From a virus: DNA of 20,463 nt. Shown piece by piece: positions 15,718-20,463 of the stretch. Both the position numbers and the translations under genes were made by a program. Numbering within the stretch: position 1 is the stretch's first letter; each line of letters begins with the position of its first letter. The notes beneath the pieces were generated by a model. It was given only the letters and a program-made list of their open reading frames with translations. It was not told where the DNA came from and did no database searches. The stretch is taken from positions 1 through 20,463 of IMG/VR virus record IMGVR_UViG_3300031602_000055; one strand, written 5' to 3'.

Positions 15718-17918
15718 TTATTAAGTAATTGACTTACTGTGTTCTTGTTATTATATCTTGCAAAGTTAATGCTTATTTTTGATTGTTTTTGAATTGGAGT
15801 GTATAGGTGTTTTTGATTTGCCATTATAGCTAGCCCTGAACTTATGGCTGCATCAAACTTTGTTCTATTGTTTATATCAAACTTAGCCCAATCCTCTAAT
15901 GTTCTTCTAAAATACATTACACCCATATCATCTTTATCTCTATAATTTCCTTCAAAATCCAGCCCAATGTGCTTTTCAATAAACGACTCTATTGCTGAGG
16001 CGTGAGATTGCTTTACATCTTCCGAACTATTAGGTATTCCTCCTAATTCTCTTTCTGTTTTAGACAATTTATTATATGCCTTATCTGGTCTATTTAAACT
16101 AAACCCTCTGTATCCTCTGTTTTTAAAATGATACAATAATCTAGGTTTATTATTTTCACACAAAATTGGCATACCATAAAATACACACGCCATTAAAACT
16201 TCTTCAAAAAATATCTCAGCAGTTTGAGGTCTAGCAATATATTCTAAAAAAATATGATTACTAGGAGCATCAGCCATGCTAAACTTTGTTATTCCATGTA
16301 AAGCCCCATTAGAACCTTTTCCTACAACAACCCCAGATATATCATAAGAGTCACACCCAAAAGAACCTATATGTTCATTTCCAGGATGCTTTCTACCATT
16401 CTTAATTACAACATTATTTTGAAGCTCAAGCTTAGGTATGTAAGTTACAAAAAATCTTCCTCTTTTATTTGGAGTCCATATAACCTTACCATCTTGAATT
16501 CCATCTTTCCAATGGAAACCTCCTTGAGTTACATGGTGGTGTATATTTAAAGAATCATTGTAATCTATTTGCTGATATATTTTAGTAAGATTAAATAATG
16601 ACTGCTTACTTTCGTCCCTAAACGCATGTGACTCAGTTCTAGGAAATTGTCTATAAAATTCATTTAAAGCATCAGGATCTGACGCTAATGAATCTACTTC
16701 ATTCTGCCAATAATCTAAAGCTCCTTGTATTATTATTTCCTTATCTATTCCAATTACTTTTTTTTCTGGATTATTAAAAACAGGCATGCCGTAAATATCT
16801 ATAAAGCCTTCCATATTCCATTCCATAGGAACAAATAAATTATATAAACCACTCTTTGTTTGTCCGTTAGAGTTTCTTTTTAAACAATCAGATGATTCAA
16901 ATAAATCTTTAAAATTTCTACCCCCTTTGTCTAAAGCGTTTGATGTTGATCCCATCATACATTTACCAATAACCCTACTACCTAAACGTAAACACGTTTT
17001 AGTTACTCGCCAGTTATTTAATATATTTTCAGGCCTTTCCCATTTACCACTCTCATCATGTACAAGTAGTTGTAATTTTTCTCCATCATAACTGTTATCT
17101 GATGTGTTTTTCCAGTCAATAGTTGTATCTAACCCTTCAAGCTCTTGATCATCCAAAACATACATATTTTTTTTAGTAATCTTAGAAGCCGGAACTCTGT
17201 ATGCTAATTCAGTCTTTGGCTTATCCATACCATCTTGTATGGGTTTAAAGAAAAAAGGATAATTGTTTGATATAGGGACAATTTTATCTGTAAACATTTT
17301 TTTAGCATCCGCTCCTGTTTTAGATAATATTCCAACTCTTGAATCTTTAGTTATAGTAGCTGTATTCACGCCCTCGCACGAACTCATAAATGAAAATCCA
17401 GAACGTCTTATTTTTAAGTAACACATTCCAAAACTTCTTTTATCAGCCTTACATGCTTCCCAGAATATATAAAACAATCTATTAGCTTCTCTAAAATCAG
17501 GATGACCAACATCAATCTTTGTCCACTGTAGATACATGTAATGTGTTCCCGTTATGTAAGTAGGTAAACCATTGTTTGTAAACCAAAAACCTTCTTCTCT
17601 TTTATCAAATTCATTTTCAATGTAGTCTACCCAGTCGTTTTTAAACTGTGGCGGAGCATCATGCCAATGAAATATTGATTGTATTCTTTTAAGTTCTTTA
17701 GGTAGTTCGTGAGTTTCCCAATACTGATCTTCTTTGTTTTTAGATCGCTTATAACAACTTGAGGGAGGTTTAGGAAGCGCTATGTTTAAACCACTTATAT
17801 TTATTATATCTTCTATTTGTCCAGACTTAGAAATAACCACAAAATCATACTTCTCATTATATCCATACTGCCAACTTCTCGCCTTATTTTTTATAGCTAG
17901 AACGCTTTTAGGCACCAT
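15714..17918 (-). CDS. terL: Terminase large subunit (packaging ATPase and nuclease)
   Basis: TerL pumps DNA into the prohead and cuts concatemers. Numbering is from the ATG at 17918 (734 aa). ATPase part: a Walker A-like segment KIRRSGFSFMSS at 169-180, Walker B LQLLVHDE with D288/E289, and coupling motif MGSTSN at 322-327. The RuvC-like nuclease has three acidic sites: D523 in GSFGCDSYD, E588 in LCENN and D689 in FDAAISSGLAIMA. The Walker A lacks the usual GK(S/T). A TTG at 17963 would add 15 residues and overlap the preceding gene by 23 nt. I prefer the ATG because it avoids the overlap and the added stretch looks like leader, but this is uncertain. It overlaps the portal start by 4 nt and ends in TGA. 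Confidence 0.9.
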   Translation of the reverse strand: MVPKSVLAIKNKARSWQYGYNEKYDFVVISKSGQIEDIINISGLNIALPKPPSSCYKRSKNKEDQYWETHELPKELKRIQSIFHWHDAPPQFKNDWVDYIENEFDKREEGFWFTNNGLPTYITGTHYMYLQWTKIDVGHPDFREANRLFYIFWEACKADKRSFGMCYLKIRRSGFSFMSSCEGVNTATITKDSRVGILSKTGADAKKMFTDKIVPISNNYPFFFKPIQDGMDKPKTELAYRVPASKITKKNMYVLDDQELEGLDTTIDWKNTSDNSYDGEKLQLLVHDESGKWERPENILNNWRVTKTCLRLGSRVIGKCMMGSTSNALDKGGRNFKDLFESSDCLKRNSNGQTKSGLYNLFVPMEWNMEGFIDIYGMPVFNNPEKKVIGIDKEIIIQGALDYWQNEVDSLASDPDALNEFYRQFPRTESHAFRDESKQSLFNLTKIYQQIDYNDSLNIHHHVTQGGFHWKDGIQDGKVIWTPNKRGRFFVTYIPKLELQNNVVIKNGRKHPGNEHIGSFGCDSYDISGVVVGKGSNGALHGITKFSMADAPSNHIFLEYIARPQTAEIFFEEVLMACVFYGMPILCENNKPRLLYHFKNRGYRGFSLNRPDKAYNKLSKTERELGGIPNSSEDVKQSHASAIESFIEKHIGLDFEGNYRDKDDMGVMYFRRTLEDWAKFDINNRTKFDAAISSGLAIMANQKHLYTPIQKQSKISINFARYNNKNTVSQLLNK

Positions 17919-17940
17919 ATTATATAGCGCAAAACTTAAT

Positions 17941-18216
17941 TTATTTTGATCTTGATTCCGCAAATCCTTTAGGTGTATTATTTTTAATTATATCTGTTCC
18001 ATCTAGCATTTGTTTCTCTTCTTCTATTCTTTTTAATATTTCAAAAGCATCAAAAATTGCTAGCTTTTTAGTTGCCGCTGCATTTTTTAATCTATCTGCT
18101 GCTAGCTCATCGTCAGAGTCATATTTAATAATATCTTCTTTAGCTACTTTTATTAATTGTATTACAGCTTTTTCACCTGCTTTTATTATCTGTAATTTTA
18201 TTTCTTTTATATCCAT
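17941..18216 (-). CDS. Probable terminase small subunit
   Basis: This 91-aa, almost entirely helical protein contains IKLQIIKAGEKAVIQLIKVA at about 6-25, an acidic KYDSDDELAADRLKNAAATKK (31-51) and IFDAFEILKRIEEEKQM (54-70), followed by a short disordered tail. Small size, helical composition and position directly before the large terminase suggest TerS, which recognises phage DNA and regulates TerL. No helix-turn-helix is obvious, so the call leans on context. Its start overlaps the preceding stop by 1 nt (TAATG), which suggests translational coupling. An unrelated small helical protein is possible. Confidence 0.55.
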   Translation of the reverse strand: MDIKEIKLQIIKAGEKAVIQLIKVAKEDIIKYDSDDELAADRLKNAAATKKLAIFDAFEILKRIEEEKQMLDGTDIIKNNTPKGFAESRSK

Positions 18217-18779
18217 TACAAAATCATTGTGATGTTATTTGTATACATTCTATAAAGTTTCTGATCGTTAATTAAAAACTCATATTCGCTTTCTGGTGTA
18301 AAAGATATTTCATCTCCTATATTTACACCTAGTTGTAATAACTCTTTGTTTATATATTTCACTTTTCCAACCAAAGGCTCTTCTTTACCTGTCTTTCCTA
18401 AAAATGATTCTTTAGCTTTAACTGGTTCAATAAAACAATACTTAGAATGTGCATTCCATTTTCCGTTTTGATAATATAAATAGAACTGATCGTTATCCAC
18501 TAAAAACATATCCTCCATAAAAAAACTCTTACCACTTTTCTCACGCCCTTGCATGTCAAAGTAAAATTTAAATACGTTATGATGAACTAGTAAAATATCA
18601 TTGATCTTTACATCTCCCTTATAGTCTAATGGTAAAGCAATAACTTCACCAAATCTATTGGACGCAACATGATCTTCTTTTGAGGAGCTTGTAATAAAAT
18701 CAATACCTCCTATGTTTTTTATATTGTCGTATCTTCTCCCTTTTACAGGACGAACAATAAAAGAGTATGGTGATTGCAT
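18216..18779 (-). CDS. GroES-like co-chaperonin, apparently two GroES-like halves in tandem
   Basis: In this 187-aa protein, residues 6-75 follow the GroES layout: SFIVRPVKGRRYD, a GGIDF loop at 24-28 followed by Ser/Lys residues (mobile-loop position), FGEVIALP (43-50) and DVKINDILLVHH (56-67). A second, shorter half at 114-187 repeats it: KYCFIEPV, VGKVKYIN (137-144), GVNIGDEISFTP (151-162) and a final KLYRMYTNNITMIL, which aligns with the end of GroES (a segment like LIMSESDILAIV). GroES subunits are about 97 aa, so the length fits a double domain. GroES caps the GroEL chamber, and phages such as T4 (gp31) encode replacements to fold their capsid protein. The second half lacks an obvious mobile loop. 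The match is by eye and needs a profile search. It overlaps both neighbours by 1 nt. Confidence 0.6.
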   Translation of the reverse strand: MQSPYSFIVRPVKGRRYDNIKNIGGIDFITSSSKEDHVASNRFGEVIALPLDYKGDVKINDILLVHHNVFKFYFDMQGREKSGKSFFMEDMFLVDNDQFYLYYQNGKWNAHSKYCFIEPVKAKESFLGKTGKEEPLVGKVKYINKELLQLGVNIGDEISFTPESEYEFLINDQKLYRMYTNNITMIL

Positions 18780-19009
18780 TAAAAGTTTATATTATATTCT
18801 AAGGATATAGGTAAGGTTGTTTTAAACTCTTTCCATATTAAAATTTCTTTTTTTTCAGGTTTTTCAATCCAAATTTTATAAGATTCTGCTTCTGGATCGT
18901 GTTGAATTAAATGAATAAAATAAGAACCACCTAACACGTCTTGCCCTACAATGTAATGCATGGCTCCAGACTTATAGTCTGCTCCTATTGAAATCTTCCT
19001 AATATCCAT
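18779..19009 (-). CDS. Unidentified 76-aa protein upstream of the GroES-like gene
   Basis: No family is recognised. The sequence has beta character and several aromatic residues: MDIRKISIGADYKSGAMHY, then VGQDVLGGSYFIHLIQHD, and a Lys/Glu-rich middle (KIWIEKPEKKEILIWKEF). No signal or membrane segment is seen. Its stop overlaps the GroES-like start by one base (TAATG), and it begins 4 nt after the previous gene. It is thus transcribed, and probably translationally coupled, with the packaging genes. The clean junctions on both sides support a real gene. Confidence 0.6.
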   Translation of the reverse strand: MDIRKISIGADYKSGAMHYIVGQDVLGGSYFIHLIQHDPEAESYKIWIEKPEKKEILIWKEFKTTLPISLEYNINF

Positions 19010-19013
19010 TTAA

Positions 19014-19547
19014 TTAAAATGTAGACGCTAATTTAAGTGTCTGATAAGTTATATTAAAATATAGTGTTCCTCTTCCTCCTGTTGTTGCGGTGTTTGCTGC
19101 TGCTGTAAGATTTAATGCTGTTGCCGAAGGTAAAATTTGCGTATCGGGTGTTCCTCCAATGTTAAACACAACATCTGTTGCTGAATTTAAAACTGCTTGA
19201 GTAATTGTATTAAATGATAAAACACCTATTTTTGGAATTGCTCCAGTATTTGCAAAATCAAAAGCAGTTGCACCAGCGTCCATAAAACACACCATATCTT
19301 TTATAAATAAAGCAAATCCCGCACCTGGAGAAGCAATTAATTCAAAAGGTGAGGATTGTAAAAAATATAAATTGTCTGCTGGAACAGCAACACTAACTTG
19401 CGAAGTAGATAATCCAAATAATGTTTGAAGAGACTTAACAGTACATGTCTTAGTCGCTAAATTATTTTCTTTATCTGTCAGTACAAAATAATCCGTTAAC
19501 GTTGGATTAATGTTTGCATACGCTCCTGTGTTACTTATTCTTGACAT
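19014..19547 (-). CDS. Putative small virion/fibre-associated protein
   Basis: This 177-aa protein has a low charge and is rich in Ala, Thr, Asn and Phe. The N-terminus (NPTLTDYFVLTDKENNLATK, then TCTVKSLQTLFG, about 14-45) resembles the short motif DY.(I/V).TD....K.FT...L, which I know from the N-termini of phage fibre and baseplate proteins. The rest looks like beta strands joined by Gly/Ala-rich loops (AGFALFIKDMVCFMDAGATAFDF, then GRGTLYFNITYQTLKLASTF at the end). There is no enzyme motif. It lies 4 nt from the coiled-coil gene. A structural role is inferred; the exact function is unknown. Confidence 0.55.
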   Translation of the reverse strand: MSRISNTGAYANINPTLTDYFVLTDKENNLATKTCTVKSLQTLFGLSTSQVSVAVPADNLYFLQSSPFELIASPGAGFALFIKDMVCFMDAGATAFDFANTGAIPKIGVLSFNTITQAVLNSATDVVFNIGGTPDTQILPSATALNLTAAANTATTGGRGTLYFNITYQTLKLASTF

Positions 19548-19551
19548 ATTA

Positions 19552-19815
19552 TTATTTTACTTCTTCAGCCTCTACTAGCTCAGGTTCTTTTTTAGAAACC
19601 TCTCCAGTCTCTAAATTTATAATAGCATCTTGACCGTAGATCTCAGCTAATTTTCTTTCTTCTACTCCAAAAGTAGTTCTTAAATCTTCTAATGCTTTTA
19701 ATGCATTTTGTTGCATCAATACATTGTCTGCTATTTTCATTTTAGCATTGTTAAAATCCATGTTTAGATCTTGGATTCTTTTTAATTCTTGTTCAGTTAA
19801 TTTAATTTGACTCAT
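19552..19815 (-). CDS. Small coiled-coil protein of unknown function
   Basis: This 87-aa protein is mostly one charged helix: LTEQELKRIQDLNMDFNNAK, then NVLMQQNALKALEDLRTTFG and VEERKLAEIYG, with heptad-like spacing of Leu, Ile and Met. It ends in an acidic tail (GEVSKKEPELVEAEEVK). Similar small helical proteins are common in marine phage late regions, but I cannot name a family. A near-consensus promoter box lies 33 nt upstream. Confidence 0.6.
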   Translation of the reverse strand: MSQIKLTEQELKRIQDLNMDFNNAKMKIADNVLMQQNALKALEDLRTTFGVEERKLAEIYGQDAIINLETGEVSKKEPELVEAEEVK

Positions 19816-19848
19816 TTTAATTTATTTTATTGATTAATTTTATTTATG

Positions 19849-19856
19849 TAAATATA
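19849..19856 (-). promoter_or_regulatory. Weak promoter-like box (TATATTTA) before the coiled-coil gene
   Basis: TATATTTA differs from TAnnTTTG at the final base and lies 33 nt before the ATG at 19815, a distance like that of the exact box at 9733. The whole gap is A/T-rich, so it may be a chance match. Confidence 0.25.
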
Positions 19857-19865
19857 GTAAATATA

Positions 19866-20228
19866 TTATTCTTTTTCAATAGGCGGGACAGGAGGATTCA
19901 TCCATGTAAAATATAAGTTTTCATCAACTGGCTTTATCATAAGCTCAATTTGTTTTGCTAAATTTAACTGCATCGCTGCAACGTCTAACCCAGCGTTTAA
20001 CCATCCTATTACTATATTCTCAAAATCTTGCGTGTCTTCATAAGGGATAAAGGGAGTTCCTGCTTCGTAAGGAGTGCTCATTGTGCCAATTGAAGAAGCT
20101 ACAAAAGAAGTGTCTTCTAAATCTGTTCCTGTGTAAGACCAATGTACAGTATATATTACGTTTTTTAACCCATCTTCTTTTATGGTTGCGTTAAGTTGAT
20201 TGATTGTCCAGTTGTATGCAATTGCCAT
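19866..20228 (-). CDS. Small conserved phage protein (DUF7936-like)
   Basis: This 120-aa protein opens IAYNWTINQLNATIKEDGLK and NVIYTVHWSYTGTDLEDTSF, followed by a short Ser/Thr region (SSIGTMSTPYEAGTPFIPYED), a C-terminal helix FENIVIGWLNAGLDVAAMQL and the Pro-rich end WMNPPVPPIEKE. The pattern of an N-terminal beta sheet with YTVHW, then PF.PYE, then a VI.WL helix, matches small proteins I know from many marine phages near tail genes, catalogued as a family of unknown function. I believe the family is DUF7936, but the number is from memory. It is the first gene after an exact TAnnTTTG box and follows the S74 fibre gene, so tail association is likely. Confidence 0.6.
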   Translation of the reverse strand: MAIAYNWTINQLNATIKEDGLKNVIYTVHWSYTGTDLEDTSFVASSIGTMSTPYEAGTPFIPYEDTQDFENIVIGWLNAGLDVAAMQLNLAKQIELMIKPVDENLYFTWMNPPVPPIEKE

Positions 20229-20243
20229 AATTCTAATTTTTTA

Positions 20244-20251
20244 CAAAGTTA
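20244..20251 (-). promoter_or_regulatory. Bacteroidetes-type -7 promoter box (TAACTTTG) for the packaging/head operon
   Basis: TAACTTTG matches TAnnTTTG exactly and lies 15 nt upstream of the ATG at 20228, immediately after the stop of the S74 fibre gene. No TTG -33 element is evident, because the upstream DNA is the Lys-rich end of that gene. It probably drives the tightly spaced genes that follow. Confidence 0.5.
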
Positions 20252-20252
20252 C

Positions 20253-20463
20253 TTATTTCTTTTTTAATATTTCTATTTCTGCTTTTAGTTCTTGTATTGC
20301 TTTAACTAATAATGGAACTATTTTAGAATAATCTACTCCTTGAGGTTCGATTTTGCCATCTTTATCTACTTCATCTTTTTCTCCTGAAACCGCATCTGGA
20401 ACTATGTCTTGTAGTTCGTGAGCCATTACTCCATAACTTCTTGATTCGTCTGGTTTCCATTTA
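20253..20463 (-). CDS. C-terminal end of a tail fibre/spike with peptidase S74 chaperone domain (partial)
   Basis: The open frame entering from the right edge encodes 69 residues and ends in TAA at 20255-20253. It reads KWKPDESRSYGVMAHELQDI, then VPDAVSGEKDEVD, then a GVDYSKIVPLLVKAIQELKA segment and a Lys-rich end. This is the conserved C-terminal part of the intramolecular chaperone (peptidase S74, endosialidase type). It helps phage fibres trimerise and is then cut off by self-cleavage. The final helix with I..L..AIQEL...I..L forms the trimeric coiled coil. The catalytic Ser-Lys dyad lies further upstream, outside the window. The fibre itself, and so its receptor target, cannot be seen. 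Confidence 0.85.
   Translation of the reverse strand, partial: KWKPDESRSYGVMAHELQDIVPDAVSGEKDEVDKDGKIEPQGVDYSKIVPLLVKAIQELKAEIEILKKK

Noticed and set aside
1-20463. tRNA genes, CRISPR arrays, insertion sequences, integrase or attachment sites
   Set aside because: The gaps are too short for most of these, and I saw no cloverleaf, direct-repeat array, transposase or recombinase motifs.

Overview
The window is part of a double-stranded DNA tailed-phage genome, or possibly a prophage. No integrase, repressor or bacterial gene is visible to favour a prophage. Every gene is on the minus strand, so transcription runs from the right edge to the left. Genes are packed with 1-4 nt overlaps or spacers, and the visible gaps are all under 100 nt. 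The DNA is AT-rich. Start codons lack clear Shine-Dalgarno sites and instead follow A/T-rich leaders. Several gaps carry the Bacteroidetes -7 promoter box TAnnTTTG. I infer a phage of a Bacteroidetes host, probably marine Flavobacteriia. All three stop codons are used normally, so there is no sign of code reassignment.

Layout in transcription order: (1) the end of a tail fibre or spike with a peptidase S74 type intramolecular chaperone (20463-20253, cut by the window edge); (2) after a promoter, five small genes: a small conserved phage protein, a coiled-coil protein, a 177-aa putative virion protein, a 76-aa unknown and a 187-aa protein that looks like two GroES-like halves in tandem; (3) DNA packaging: a probable small terminase followed by the large terminase; (4) head: portal, scaffold-like protein and major capsid protein, closed by a hairpin terminator; (5) a 252-aa unknown, then a 137-aa gene with its own promoter and terminator; (6) after another promoter, two connector or ring-like proteins and a 1599-aa tail nozzle/muzzle-type protein; (7) an 806-aa protein built of cysteine-bracketed repeats; (8) the first codons of another gene at the left edge.

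Together these genes package DNA into a capsid and build a short tail. The order TerL, portal, scaffold/cargo, MCP, ring proteins, muzzle, together with the protein sizes (about 730, 811, 500 and 1599 aa), resembles crAss-like phages (Crassvirales) or a related short-tailed marine lineage. This assignment is inference and needs profile searches.

The most interesting points are the tandem GroES-like protein just upstream of the terminase genes, and the sharing of two domain types between the C-terminus of the muzzle-like protein and the adjacent repeat protein. Also notable are the degenerate Walker A of the terminase and the promoter/terminator layout that isolates the 137-aa gene.
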